Source: Epichloe hybrida (lineage: Eukaryota; Ascomycota; Sordariomycetes; Hypocreales; Clavicipitaceae). From it: a DNA stretch of 64,000 nt. The notes under the pieces are model-generated. The model worked only from the letters and a program-made list of their open reading frames with translations, did not search any database and was not told the origin of the DNA. The stretch covers positions 124,001 through 188,000 of the forward strand of contig JAFEKR010000039.1 of NCBI GenBank assembly GCA_019022495.1, given 5' to 3'. Of this stretch, positions 23,169 to 34,759 are shown piece after piece; position 1 is the first letter of the stretch; every line of letters begins with the position of its first letter. The translations under genes and the position numbers were made by a program.

Positions 23169-25264
23169 TCATACAACTTCGACGTACAGAACAAGCTTTT
23201 CGTTTCGCTGCAAAGCAAAGTCGAGATCGCCGTTTCGCTGCAAAGCAAAGTCGAGATCGCCGTCACTCATCAAGCTGGGCTTGTTTCCTGTTGGCTCGTC
23301 CTTGTAAAAAAGCTGCAACTGGTCGTCTTGCGAGATCTTGAGTCGCTCTCGAACTTTATCGCAGAGTTGCTGGTAGTCTGCGGCCGACGACACACGGATA
23401 GCTATCAAGTCGCCATTGAAGTACATCTTGACCTTCATCTGCGGAGCTTGGCCGCCTTGTTGTTGGCTTGGCATGCCCTGCTGGGAGTTGCTCATTTGTC
23501 GAGGCGTGGCAGATTGCCCGGAATGGCCATTGCCGTTCAAGTTACTGCGCGAGCCATGATTGCCAGGGGACTCGGCAGACTGTTGTGACCCTTGCGAAAG
23601 CCGGTATTCTTGCTCAGTCTCGTTCGGATCAACCTCGTAGTCTCCCTCACGAGGAGCAAAGAATTGCTTGACCAAGTTGCAGCGTGAGATGTACTCGGGC
23701 TGATTGAGCAAGTTCTTGACGTAGGCATCAAGATTGTGAAGGCGACCTTCTGTAATGGCATCGGTGACGTAGCTGACTGGCCCTGGCATATACGGCAGAG
23801 TCCGCTTTTGGCCGCCAGCATTTCCAGCTTCGGCGGGGAATTCGGTAAGAAGAGCAATCTGGAAATCATAAAAGTCTTCGTAGTACCGGGACAGCTCCCA
23901 ATGGCGTCCATCATCGAGCACGGCGACAATCACAAACCAATACTTATCCTCGGCAAAACAGTAGCGCGGGATCCACGCCCGGGTCGGCGCATAGAGTTGG
24001 GGAGTAGACTGACTGGGGGCGAACTGATTGGACTGAGAGACGATGTTGTTCTGTCCAGCGCGGGGCTACCCATCATCAAGACGAAGATTAGAGAATGGAA
24101 CAAAAGTTGTGCGAGGTTGTACATTGTGCGGTGCACGAAGGGGAAGAAAAAAAGCGCAGCTGGAAGAGCAGAGAGGGTTCGTACCTGTGATCCGTTTTGG
24201 GCACTTTGGCGTCCTGTTTGAAGGCTCATCCGGTCCATGCCCTGCTCTATGCCTTGTTGACCACCAGGGCCAGGGCCAGCCCCGCCCTCAAATTTGCCCA
24301 GCGTGATGCTGCTATTCTTGTAACTGGCAGCCATCTTCTTCCACTCTTCCACGCTTGGTACTCCAGCCTTTCGCACAGCCTCCAGCGCATTGGGAACAAC
24401 TTCTCGGGTCTTGACAGAGCGAATTTCCACGTATGAGACGGGTATCAGTCCAGGACCACCCAATCTTGCGATGGGCTTGGCGACGAACCATTCGGCGGTG
24501 GACTGGGCAATGATGATGATCTGCTCCCCCTTCGTGGCACCCAGTTCGTCTGCCCGCTGAGCCTCGAAATCGTACATGACAATGGCAAAGATCTTGTTAT
24601 CAATGTCGGTGGATTTTGTGCTGCGATGGCTGATGGGCATGGAGGTGGCGATGGGGTGCGGCGAGTGCTCGCTGTAGCCGGAGTCGTGATCGGGGCTCTT
24701 GGCGGTGGGCGGTCGGCCACCATCGGACTGTGCGCTGTCGCGTTCGGTACGGCCTAGAGCCTGGAAGAACGAAACGGGAACCAAGCCTCGAGCATCTGGA
24801 AGTGCGGGATTGCAGGCCTCGTACCAGTCCTCGTCATTCTCGCGGCCAATGACGTGAAAGAAGTCTCCTTTTGAGAAGCTCAATTCTTGTGACGACTGTG
24901 CTTCATAGTCGTACAGGGCTCGGATGACCTGAAGAACGAAGATTCTGGTCAGCAATTTTACAATCACGACGACAAAGGTTCCGCTTCATTTGGGAGCGAT
25001 TCCGCGTGATTGGCGAGAATGAGAAGGACTTGGGAACGGGGTTCCTTTCTCGCAAGAAATTCTTGCAATTCCATCCATCGAGGAAAACAGAGCATAGAGC
25101 ACAGCTCCTTGAGAAAAGAGCATGAAGCGCGGCTAGGGACTCAGAGACGGACGGACCTTTTTGGGTGGGATGATGGCAACGGCAGACTTGGCCCCTAATG
25201 ATGTGTGGTGCTGCTCTTTCTTGTCGCCCTTGATGGACCGACGTAAGGCCTGAATGAGGGTCAT
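23169..25264 (-). CDS. BEM1: Bem1-like polarity scaffold (SH3-SH3-PX-PB1)
   Basis: Bem1 links Cdc42, its exchange factor Cdc24 and PAK kinases at growth sites; in filamentous fungi it also meets the NADPH oxidase complex. The model is complement(join(23169..24050,24185..24928,25157..25264)), 577 residues. Exon 1 gives the conserved basic start (ALRRSIKGDKK). The SH3 domains span about 37-100 (VIRALYDYEAQSSQELSF) and 148-210 (IVMYDFEAQRADELG). The PX domain starts near 309 (WIPRYCFAEDKYWFVIVAV). The PB1 domain (about 487-577) ends in KLVLYVEVV. Introns are 228 bp (GTCCGT...CAG) and 134 bp (GTACGA...CAG). The PB1 contains an exact 10-residue tandem duplication (GDLDFALQRN twice, about 548-567). 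The ATG at 25264 is in frame, but homologues may use a different spliced start. Confidence 0.92.
23201..23260 (-). repeat. 30-bp perfect tandem duplication inside the Bem1 PB1 domain
   Basis: Bases 23201-23230 and 23231-23260 are identical. The duplication is in frame and repeats ten residues (GDLDFALQRN) at the end of the PB1 acidic (OPCA-type) segment. Confidence 0.95.
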
Positions 25265-26097
25265 GAGGATTAGCAAATTGATAAAAGTCCTGAGCGAGAT
25301 GGTTATGCTTGGAGAATGTGGTTTCGTTGCTGGGGCTGGTGTTGACCGTTGGCCATCGTGGAGGAAACACCACTTGGGGAAGAAGGAATCAGAGGTGCGG
25401 TGCGGTGCGGGGTGTGCTGCTGCTGCTGCTGCTACTGCGTATGTAATGGCAGGTTGGGAAGTCGTGTTTTCACCAAAGAGAGGATGAAGAGTTGGAAGGA
25501 GCGACTGGGGGGTTGAGGTGAGGGATTGGCTGCAATCTGCAAGGCGTCATCGTGCACCCGGGAGTACGAGGAAGCACAATATGCGACCACGGGACCACGG
25601 GACCACGGGACCACGGGAACGAGCAAGTGGAAGAGCATCAAAGAGCATCCATCAGACGCATGCGCGCAGATGAATGCGAATGCGCGTGGCTGCGCGCAAG
25701 CCAGCAAACCACATTCAGCGGCACCCAGCGGCAACATACCTTCATTCTGTGCGAGTGCAGCAAGTGCGAGTGCGACTGCGACTGCGACCTGGACTTGTCG
25801 GCGACCGCAGGTTTCAACAAGTCGTAGCACTCAAGACGTTCGACCGCGGGAGAGGGGCGGGGGGAGTGGTGTCTGGTGTGTCTGGTGTCTGTTGTCTGGT
25901 CGAAGAAAATGGACGACAATCGACGAAAATCGACCAACAGTCTTCGCTCGGCTTAGTATTCTGGCGTTTTCTGGCTGGCGGACTGACCACGCGAGTTACT
26001 AATAAGTCGTGAGGAGTCGATGTGGAGACGTTGTTGGAGATGCCGGGGCCACGAGCCAGCGGACAACGACAACAAAGCAGAAGAGGGGTTGTTGTTA

Positions 26098-26170
26098 GGG
26101 CAGGGCGGTAGGGCGGTAGGGCGGTAGGGCGGCAGGGGTTGGTAGGGCGGTGATAGGGCGGTAGGGCAGT
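26098..26170 (+). repeat. G-rich GGGCGGTA array (G-quadruplex-capable)
   Basis: Repeated AGGGCGGT units give more than four GGG runs with loops of about five bases on the plus strand, which satisfies the usual G-quadruplex pattern. The array is upstream of Bem1, about 0.8 kb from its start. Confidence 0.7.
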
Positions 26171-26333
26171 AATAATAGGGCGCGGGGTCGTTTTGTCGTC
26201 GAAAGCTGGCGCAAAGTCGAATTGACCACGTCGAGAAATCGATTCGACGAGACCAAACCTGTGCCTGAAGGGAAAGGGCCTGCATGCATACAGACTGTCT
26301 GTGGCTGTGGTGCTTAACCTATTCTTATCCAAC

Positions 26334-26368
26334 GCCAGACAGTGCGCCAGACAGTGCGCCAGACAGTG
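26334..26368. repeat. 12-bp tandem repeat, 3 copies
   Basis: Three copies of GCCAGACAGTGC, the last lacking one base. A (CG)n stretch follows about 20 bp downstream. Confidence 0.9.
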
Positions 26369-28328
26369 GATGTTGGATGTTGTTCACGCGCGCGCGCGCG
26401 GGGGGGCCCGGCAGCATGAAGAGGAGAATTCGTCGATCGAACGGCGCGAGGAATGGAGAATGAAGAAGCACTAACAGCAGTTAGTGAAGAGGATAGATTG
26501 CAAGAGGAGGAGGTGGGGGGGACATGTTTATTCTTACTTGATATTATCTATTATGATAAAAAAAAAAAAAAAAAAAAAAAAGAAGAGAAAGGGTGGTGTG
26601 TGGTGTCCGGTACCTGTCACCCACGCATGTGCATGTGCATGGGTGCATGTACTCCGTATGTATGTATGTATGTATGTATGTGCACGTGTGTCATGCCGGC
26701 GCTTGGCAAGCCATGAGAAAAACTTGCGGATTTGCTCCGTGTAGAAATTCGGCGTGCATCTTGCATCTTTCTGAACTGGACTGCCCAATGTACATTATTT
26801 TCGGAACAGAGACCCGGAGACGTGCATGGTCCTGCCGTCCTGCAGGCGCGTCGACAGCACGTCCATGTATGTGTGTACGGAGTACATGGCTGCCGAATAA
26901 CCGAGCACGCTCATCTTGTTGCCCATCCCCATCTACCTGCAGCATTGGGCGGGGCTGGGCTGGGCGGGGCGGGCATCTGATGCCAAATCAATATGAAAAA
27001 AAGCCAATGCAATTCTGCAGTAGCTTTTTTGTTGACTCGCCGAAAAAAAAAAACCAAAAAAAAAAAAAACCCCGACGTTGCCATGGCGAACATGTCCTCC
27101 AGGGCGCCAAGGCAATCCAATCCAATCCCGTGGCTCCGACAAAGACGTTGCAGTAGTCGACCTCGAGTGACCGTGTCCAGAAACAGCAAGTTGCTGGGCC
27201 ATGCAGCATGCTGTCTCGTTTGCCGCCAACAAGCTTCACTTCTTTCCAACCTCTCTAATTTTCCCTGTGACTTCTCCGAAACCCTGAATGACATGTCGCT
27301 TTCGAGTACGGATTATCCATGCTGCAACTTGGCCTGCAAGGAGTCTGCGCCTGTGCAGCTACACTGTCACTGTACCGGGCTGGCCAACTGGGCCCGTGGA
27401 GAGACGACCTGATGAGCTGAAGGATTTCATCCCCGTCTTTCCTGCCACGAGTCAAGTTGTGTCCATGAGCTGTGACGGCCAAGTTGATGTTGGCCCACGA
27501 CATGGCCCCGGCCGCTGACCACTGCTGACCACTGCTGACGACCACTGCGCCGGGCCGCTTCTGGACTTGCCCATTCCAACAACGCCTTCATATTGCCATC
27601 TTGGCGGCATGCCAGGGAAGCCTTTGCTGGCGTAGTTGGTTTACCTCGTGACTTCTGGTAATCAAGACAGGCGCATCATAAGTGTATTAACTGTCAAAAA
27701 GCTGATATAGGCTAAACTATGAACTATTCTATCTCGGCGCAGCTAGTCATCTATCCAGAACCAACGCCATATTTCATGATCCAACGTCCAAGGTTGAGGG
27801 TATAACCATAGTTACGCTTTTAAGAAATGGCCGCATGCAATGAACGCCAATTCGTAGTACCAAGTTCGTCCGGCATATCCTGCGACGTGTGGCCGTCATA
27901 CCTCTGGTACTTCAACTCCCGAATCCAACAACGGCTGGGGCTTCCAGTTTCATCGACCTCGTTTGGCCGCTCTGACTTGTGCGAACCGGCAGAAGGGAGG
28001 CGTGTCAGTAGCTGATTCGATCATTTGCTTCGGCAGAACCGTCGACATGGGGAGGCAGCACTCTCTGACCAGTGACGGTACATGCTGCCTGCCTCCCGGC
28101 AACGAACGTTCTCTGCGTCGCAATATCGCTACACCGTTGGCCGACCAATTTCGTCACCATGGACGTTTACTTCAATGTCATCATCATGCAAAAAGTCGGT
28201 GCTGAAACGAAGCGAAGCGAAGCGAAGCGGCATTTAATTTACGCCACGAGCCGGATAAGAAGATGGTGCAAGGGGGAGTGTGGGTAACGAAGAGAACAGA
28301 GAAGAACGATAAAGAAAAAAGTCAAAGG

Positions 28329-30003
28329 TTAGATTTGACCTTTGATGTCAACTTTCCGGAACGCTTCGGATCGAACGCCTTCGAAAAGCTGACCAGCCTT
28401 TCCGCTCAGAAACACAATGTTATCTGAGCGGTCTTCAAGAAGATGCTGGCCATTGTGGTCTATAATAAACTGGGCGGCATCGACATCAGATTCAAAAGCG
28501 AGCTCCTCGGTGATGAAACGAAGCTTCAGGTCTGGTTTGTAACTGCAAACAGAATTAGCACATGACAGTGAGAAGTGGTTCACGACGGAGTTGTCTCACC
28601 TCTTGCAAATGTTACACAGTGCTGCAAGGCGCTCTCTCTCGACAAACATATCCATGAGATATGCACCCATGTTGGGTGTGTCGAGATAAAGTTGGAAGAA
28701 TCTATGGTAATTCCCCAACGCCAAGGCTGAGCGTACCTGCAAAGCGTGCTTGATCGGTTTCTCCTCCTTTTCTGCTGCGGTTAGATCTGCGATCGTGTCG
28801 TTGAGACCGGTACGATTTGCAGTATGAATAAAGTATAGAATACGATACGCTTTGAATTCGATAGGATTGCCTTCTAATCCCAAAGCGTACAAGGAACGCA
28901 GTTGGGTCTGGCATTGATTATACTCACCAATGTCTCCTTTCTCCAAAGCGATGCGGGCGTGGATCTCGTATACTGAGACGGTAAAATCATTCTTCATGTG
29001 TTGCACAGTCAAATCCTGTCGCATGGACTTGAACTGATCACAAATGTACGAGTAGTTTCCCTCTTTCCTCCATTTCTTCTTGAGCAGATCCAATGTTTGC
29101 CGCAAAATTCGCTCCGGCCGTACATTGGAGGGCACGGGGGGCGCGGTAAGGCGAAGATATCTCTTCTCTAGAACCTCGCTAGTCCCGACAATCGGTCCGG
29201 CCGATGGGGGTGTTGGGCTTGGTGATCTGTAGACAGCCTTGTACTCGCTCTCAAAGCGACGTTTGCGTTTGTTGGCTGCTTCTTTTTGAAACTTACTTAA
29301 TTTTGTCGACTTGTCGTCAAAGGAGGAGCGTTTATCTGGAGAGGGATAGGAAACACGATCCTCAAGAGATGAACGAGAGTTAGTATTGTGCCACGATGGC
29401 TGGCTCGATACACCATCGGCTAAATCGGACGATTTTCTTTTCTTAGGGTTGGCGAGGTGAACAGGAGATGAAGAGGTATGGATACCACGGTTATGCAATG
29501 CGTCACGGTCGGCTTTCACGAGGGCGTGAGGTAGTGGGACAAGATCCCAATCTATGGTATACAAGGTGCCGTTTTCTTTAGCATCGCCGATTGTCTCCTT
29601 AAGTTTTGCTTCGACTTCTGCGCGGGAAACAGCGGGGTCGTCATTCTGGGGAAGAAAAGATCGTTGGACATAGCGCCGAACAGATGCAGGCCAGTCGGTT
29701 TTTGGCTTCGCCTGGTCGGCTTGAATAGCAGGAGGCGTTGGGATTGGCATAGGCGAATGGGTTGCCCCAACAGGCGGGACATACCCTGAATATGAGGGCG
29801 GTGTTGGAGGGGCAAACTGACTAAAGCCCTGACGAACTTGAACAGGAACAAACGCAGGATCTAGAACAGTCAGCCAGATGATCTTTGCGGGCGAGCAACT
29901 GTGGGCAGTGCTGATACTAACTAGGTGCGTAGTTGTATGGAGTCGGCTGTGCCTGAGTAGATAGCCCGGGCGCCGCTTGCTGCGCGGCTGACCACCCTGG
30001 CAT
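28329..30003 (-). CDS. Thp3-like SAC3/GANP domain protein
   Basis: The model is complement(join(28329..28542,28600..29860,29922..30003)), 518 residues, with introns of 61 bp (GTTAGT...TAG) and 57 bp (GTGAGA...CAG). The N-terminus is Pro/Gln-rich (MPGWSAAQQAAPGLSTQAQP). A basic, Ser-rich middle (NPKKRKSSD, ANKRKRRFESEYKAVY) looks nuclear. From about residue 265 the SAC3/GANP helical domain begins (RPERILRQTLDLLKKKWR, SYICDQFKSMRQDLTVQHMK, YEIHARIALEKGDIGEYNQC) and runs into a PCI-like C-terminus. This is the pattern of yeast Thp3 and human LENG8. Those partner Csn12 in transcription elongation and mRNA maturation, unlike Sac3 itself in the TREX-2 complex. It faces VPS36 across a 612-bp promoter region. 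Confidence 0.88.
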
Positions 30004-30615
30004 CGTGACGAGGAAGACAGAGGGATGGCTGGATGTTAGTGTTTGTGATGTAGCAAATATTGTTGATGCCTACGTGATGGCTGAGAGTTGGGCGTTTGAC
30101 GGTGGACGACGATGTTCGGATAGGGTGAGGGAAAGAGTAGAGAGAGAGAGTTGACGTGGTGGAGACGACGTCTATTCATTAATTTCTTGTGTGGACGGTG
30201 GCTTGACTTGGGTCGGGCGGGCATGCCATGGCTGATCTTCGGCTACTATGTCCGCAGTATGCTGAAAACCACCCTTGCATCATTCATAAGATGTGGAGCA
30301 TTGAAGCATTGAGTTACTCACGCCCTTGTTAGCCAATCTCCATTTGCAAGCCGTGGCCGTCGCCGTGGCCGTCGCCAATACATAGGACAACTTTCTGTCA
30401 TCCTCAGTCTCGTGCAACTATCCATCTCACAGCGAACACGATACAAAGTTTCGCAAAAGTTTCCTCACCTACAAAACCTCTTACTCCCTCGGCGCATTCA
30501 ACTTCAAGCGGGCGCTCAAGTCCGTTCGTGCGCCGTCGTCATAGAGGATCGTCCAACAGCAGTTTCTAAACTGCCGAGTATTTTCTTCTGGCGCGTAGCC
30601 ACGACGACATGACGG
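30004..30615. other. Divergent promoter region
   Basis: This 612-bp region lies between the Thp3-like gene and VPS36. It includes a short GAGAGAGAG run (about 30139-30149) and a CGTGGCCGT repetition (about 30353-30374). No gene is seen. Confidence 0.6.
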
Positions 30616-32620
30616 ATGTTTTTGAAACCCATAGACCTGACTACTGCTCTCAGGCCATCTTACTTGCCGGACGAAATTCTGCTATTTGTCCAGGACAATG
30701 TTGGCCTCTATGAGGGGTAAACAACATCCCAAGCCGTCGCAGGCATACCAAGTTCGCTAAGCTAACAAGACATGACATAACAGGAAGCTGAAACTGCCGA
30801 ACCATCAAAACGGCCAAGTGTATTTGACTTCTCATCGTATTTGTTATGTAGACAAAATAGAGCCCAGAGCAAACTCTGTGGCGCTAGACCTCAAGGATGT
30901 CGATCGTTATGAAGCCTACGCCGGGTTTTTCAAGTCATCACCCAAGATCACCATATTTCCGAAACCTCCAAAGCGAGGTTCTCTGCACAATCGAGCGCTA
31001 TCAAACGCTGCATCACCATCGCGGAATGGGACGGCCTCTCCAGGGCCCAGGGACAGTGCATATCGGCCGCCATCTGAACCGCCTCATATCACGCTCGCAA
31101 CTTGGGTGTGCACAATATGCAGTTTTTCAAATCCGATACCTGTCAACTTTGACCCTGCTGCGGCAAATGCTCATACTCCTCTGCCACCATGCCTAGCCTG
31201 TGGGATCAAGCCCTCGTTGGCACACGTTCTGAAAGCAGCCATCAACAACGCTAGTCAACGCCCTGCATCCTCACTCAATCATGAAGAAAACCTCCGCGCC
31301 CTTCCCCTCCGACCAAAGGACTTGGATATACCTCCCGCATCAGATCCGACGCCATCGACGCACCAAAACAGTCGCGGGGGCTCTGCAAGCGATACAGGCG
31401 CCGAATTCCCATGCCCGCGTTGCACATTTTCAAACCATCCTTCACTTCACTCATGCGAGATTTGTGGTGCAACACTACTATCACAGAATTATGCAAAATC
31501 AGCGTCCAACCTCCACACGATCCGGACGGAATCGCCTGGACCTGCACTCGAGTCGTCCAGCAAAGGAACAGGAGGCGTCGACGTGCCTGAAAGTATCAAA
31601 ATTTCATTCCGTGACGGAGGAGATAAGATCTTTTATGAGCGGCTGAAGGGCGCCGTCACGCAAAGGAAGTGGCTGTTGCAGAACGCGCCTCCTGTACCCA
31701 AAGGCGGTCGCAACAGCGATGAAAACTATCAGGGTGGCTCGGCGGGATCAGCCAGCGGTACCAGAGCGAAAACCGCCGGTATTGCTGGCCTGGAGCAGCT
31801 CGGCCTCAACATGCATAAGAACAACGAAATGCTGATAGGGAGCGCTTTTGAGGACCTCGAGGCACTCATGTCTTCAGCGAAAGAGGTCATCGCTCTGGCG
31901 GAGCGCTATGCTCGTCAGAGCAATGGGGCAAATGGCGGTGCATCGGCCGAAGAGAATGCCATTCTGGCCGAATCCGCCACCCAGCTGGGTTTGATAACCA
32001 CAAAAGACATTGTCGGAGGCGGGAGCTCAGAGTCGCTCTATCTCTCCGAACTGTCTCGAACCTTGGCAGAATTCCTAGCCGATGATTCAAGGGGGGTGTT
32101 GAAGCGAGCAGGCGGCATCATCACGCTGGTCGATGTATGGGCCATGTTCAACCGAGTTAGAGGAGGCGTGGAACTCGTCAGTCCGATGGACTTTGAAAAG
32201 GCCGCGCGGTTATGGGGAAGTCTCAAACTTCCGGTTCGACTTCGCACGTTCCGCAGCGGGGTCATGGTCGTCCAAGGCCGCGATCGTACAGATGAGGCGA
32301 CCATCAAAGCCTTGCTCGTTTGGCTCGATGATCTGCACGAGTTCCCGCCAGAACGGGACGTCACTTGGGACTGGAGAGAGTTCGGTCGCGGCGTGACTGC
32401 CTTGGAGGTTGCTGAAAGATTCGGCTGGAGTATTGGAGTCGCCGAAGAGGAGCTGTTCATGGCAGAGGAGCAAGGCGCACTCTGCCGAGAGGAAGGTCTG
32501 GAGGGCTTGAAGTTCTGGAAGAATTACATTGACAAGGGGGACATGGCTCCGCCAAAGAGCGAGGCCAAGCTCAGAGAGGAGGCTATGGTCAGGGCACTCA
32601 AGAAGGGTGGGCTCATATAG
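30616..32620 (+). CDS. VPS36: ESCRT-II subunit VPS36
   Basis: VPS36 brings ubiquitinated cargo to ESCRT-II on endosomes through its GLUE domain. The model is join(30616..30716,30784..32620), 645 residues, with a 67-bp intron (GTAAAC...CAG). The start MFLKPIDLTTALRPSYLPDE and, after the intron, KLKLPNHQNGQVYLTSHRIC form the split-PH GLUE domain. Two NZF-type zinc fingers are inserted in it: WVCTICSFSN...CLACG (about 140-180) and FPCPRCTFSN...CEICG (about 240-265). The last 270 residues are the EAP30 winged-helix region (ALMSSAKEVIALAERYA; EVAERFGWSIGVAEEELFMA). Two-NZF architecture matches yeast and fungal VPS36. Transcript direction is opposite to the Thp3-like gene. Confidence 0.93.
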
Positions 32621-33011
32621 CTCATATAGCCTCTTGGCACGGCGCGGAGCGTTTGCATAATTGGGCCGTGGTATCTGTGGAAAATGTTTCAAGCGTTGTC
32701 TAGTTCATCATCAAGTATTCCTAAGTCCCGGAATCTTCAAACTAGTCTGTGCAATCTCAAATTCGTGGGGTACATTGCTACTCAGCAACTTTCTTAGCTC
32801 AACCTTGCTGTGAGCCTATCTGCCCCTTGGGCCTAGGGGATTATCATTTCATGCTCATGATAGTCCTCAACGCCGATAACAAATGGCAGCAACGCCAATT
32901 TCTTGAATATAACCCCTGGTCCACAACGCCGCTCGGAAAATTTTTTGAGATGAAGACAAAAGTATGTGACGGTATCGGTGCGATCAACATGAAGGCATTC
33001 GGGCTGAACTC
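32621..33011. other. Convergent 3' intergenic region
   Basis: This 391-bp gap lies between the stops of VPS36 and the CENP-B-type gene. It starts with a CTCATATAG direct repeat. The open frame on the plus strand lacks gene-like content. Confidence 0.5.
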
Positions 33012-34190
33012 TCACACAATAACGTGGGTGGACATGTGCTCCACAGCTTCCTTGATAGTACGCAACATTCGCTGGTTGACACAAAATGGACATCTGATTG
33101 GTTTTTCATTGGAAGACACCGGTCCATCAGAGTGAATTGGCGTCAGGGTAAGGTCCTGGCCCAGGTCCTGGCCTGGAGTTGCATATCTTGGAACAGAAGA
33201 AGCTCGTCCGCCTGGTGTTGCAACGATGCCGGCTTGTTGATAGAGCCCCCTCTCAGCTCGTTCTCTCTCCTCCCGTACGGCCGCTGCCTGCGCCTCGGCA
33301 GCTTGTTCCTCCTGTTGTAGTTGGTGCAAAGCGTTTTGCAGCACAACTTCAGGGTCATCGTCAGCATACATATGCTGTTGTTCGGGCTGCGGCGGGGGAG
33401 AGAGTGCCGATGGCTCCGGTGGCTCCGGCGGCTCCGGCGGCGAGGGAAAGTTGTGCTGCGGCAACGGCGACTGATGATGAGAAGCATTCATTCTCCGGAC
33501 AACCTCGTCGCGTACCAGTGCGCAGGTATTCAAGTTTGCTTCTACGCCAACAACGCGCAGCACTTGCTCTCTTATCGCAGCTGGGCTCGTGTCGAAAGCA
33601 ACTGCCATGACCCTGGGAACACAATCGGCAAGATAATCGATGTCCTCTGCGGGATTGATGCCGCCGTCGCCCAGCCGCCTCTGACGCCGCACGAGCAGTC
33701 CATAGCGCTTCTTGAAGCGGTGAATCCAGCCGGGGGAAAACTCTGGGGCGTTCTCGTCTCTGTAACGGGGCAGCTGGGCAAAGATTGACTTGGCCTTTTC
33801 CCCTAGCTCGTCGTTGGTGGGTTGGCGGCCAGACGCTTGAACCTGCTGATACCACAGCAAGACAAGCTTCTCGACATCTGGCCAGTTTCCAAATCGCAAT
33901 CTGGATCCTGACAGCTGGGGATTATCGCCATCGAGCCGAGAGTACTTGGGTGACAAGGAGTGCGATACTGTTGACTGACTGATCTGCTGGCCATATTGCG
34001 AAGAGAACCAGTCGATGCACGCCTTATGCGACGGACGAATTGGTTGTGCGTTCGCCCATCGACGTAACTCGCGCCGTTGATCGAGCGTCAACGAATGTCG
34101 TTCCTTTGTTGGCGTTGGTACCCCGATGTGCTGGGCAAGATCTGTTGCCGAAGCAGCCACCAAGGCTGGGTCGGTAGTGACATCCGACAT
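33012..34190 (-). CDS. CENP-B-type helix-turn-helix DNA-binding protein with C-terminal zinc finger
   Basis: This is a single-exon gene of 392 residues starting at an ATG (MSDVTTDPALVAAS). Residues about 30-85 form a CENP-B N-type helix-turn-helix (LTLDQRRELRRWANAQP, ISQSTVSHSLSPKYSRL). Residues about 108-170 form the second, Tc5-transposase-type HTH (KLVLLWYQQVQASGRQPTN, FSPGWIHRFKKRYGL). No DDE transposase core follows. The middle is Pro/Gln-rich with a Glu/Ala/Arg helix, and the end carries a C2H2-like finger (CPFC, then EHMSTH). This is the form of a host protein derived from a pogo/Tc5-like transposase, comparable in principle to CENP-B or fission-yeast Abp1, with an added zinc finger. 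Target site and role are unknown. The open frame is intact. Confidence 0.75.
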   Translation of the reverse strand: MSDVTTDPALVAASATDLAQHIGVPTPTKERHSLTLDQRRELRRWANAQPIRPSHKACIDWFSSQYGQQISQSTVSHSLSPKYSRLDGDNPQLSGSRLRFGNWPDVEKLVLLWYQQVQASGRQPTNDELGEKAKSIFAQLPRYRDENAPEFSPGWIHRFKKRYGLLVRRQRRLGDGGINPAEDIDYLADCVPRVMAVAFDTSPAAIREQVLRVVGVEANLNTCALVRDEVVRRMNASHHQSPLPQHNFPSPPEPPEPPEPSALSPPPQPEQQHMYADDDPEVVLQNALHQLQQEEQAAEAQAAAVREERERAERGLYQQAGIVATPGGRASSVPRYATPGQDLGQDLTLTPIHSDGPVSSNEKPIRCPFCVNQRMLRTIKEAVEHMSTHVIV

Positions 34191-34759
34191 CCCGCGTCGA
34201 CGTAGTTCTCTAGGCGAGATGATTTCGGCGTGCTGGATGCTATCGTTGTATCCGAAAGGGCGAGGTGGGATGTTTCCAATTAAGGATACGCGCGCGGGCT
34301 TGCTTCAAAAAGAGTGTGGCGGGTTTGCCAGTTGTTTTTCCGGCCCGCAATTTCATGCTTATTTGGCAGCAAGAGCAGCACGTGATGCTCCGCAGTCGCC
34401 TAATAACGCATAACCCCGTTCTTCAGTATTACCGATTACTCCGGGCGAAACGGATGTCAAAACGGGACGTCGTACATGTAAATAACTCAAACAATATATG
34501 AGGTGGGCCCATGGTTTGTGGAATACCGCTTTTAGTACTCCGTACAGAACTTGAACAGTAATCCGAGTTCTGTTAATCAACAACGCCTAATAAACAAGCC
34601 GTGCAACATTTACTCTTGCTCCCTCTTTCGGGGACTTCAGGCAGAGAGTCTCTATTTGGCTCTTTTGTATAAAGGTATGGCGCCGCAACTGCATCCCAGG
34701 ACCCGTGGCTAAATGTGTTTTCTATTACATTGCCTCCCGCCTAAAGTCATAGCCACCAC
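34191..34759. other. Intergenic region, no gene seen
   Basis: This is the 5' side of the CENP-B-type gene and the 3' side of the HNH gene. It contains a TACTCCGTA 9-mer (34536-34544) and mildly AT-rich sequence. No coding support. Confidence 0.5.

Larger units (their letters stand above)
25265..28328. other. 3-kb gene-poor region rich in simple repeats
   Basis: I see no supported gene. Contents include a CTG-type triplet run (about 25419-25436), 4 x 8 bp GACCACGG (25585-25616), a G-rich GGGCGGTA array (26098-26170), 3 x 12 bp GCCAGACAGTGC (26334-26368), (CG)n near 26386-26400, A24 (26558-26581), a TATG run (26656-26680), two TACTCCGTA-type 9-mers, and an AGCGA run near 28209-28227. It is bounded by the Bem1 5' end and the Thp3-like 3' end. 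Confidence 0.6.

Noticed and set aside
33179..33788. Open frames antisense to the CENP-B-type gene
   Set aside because: They mirror the Pro/Gln-rich coding region on the other strand and show no independent features.
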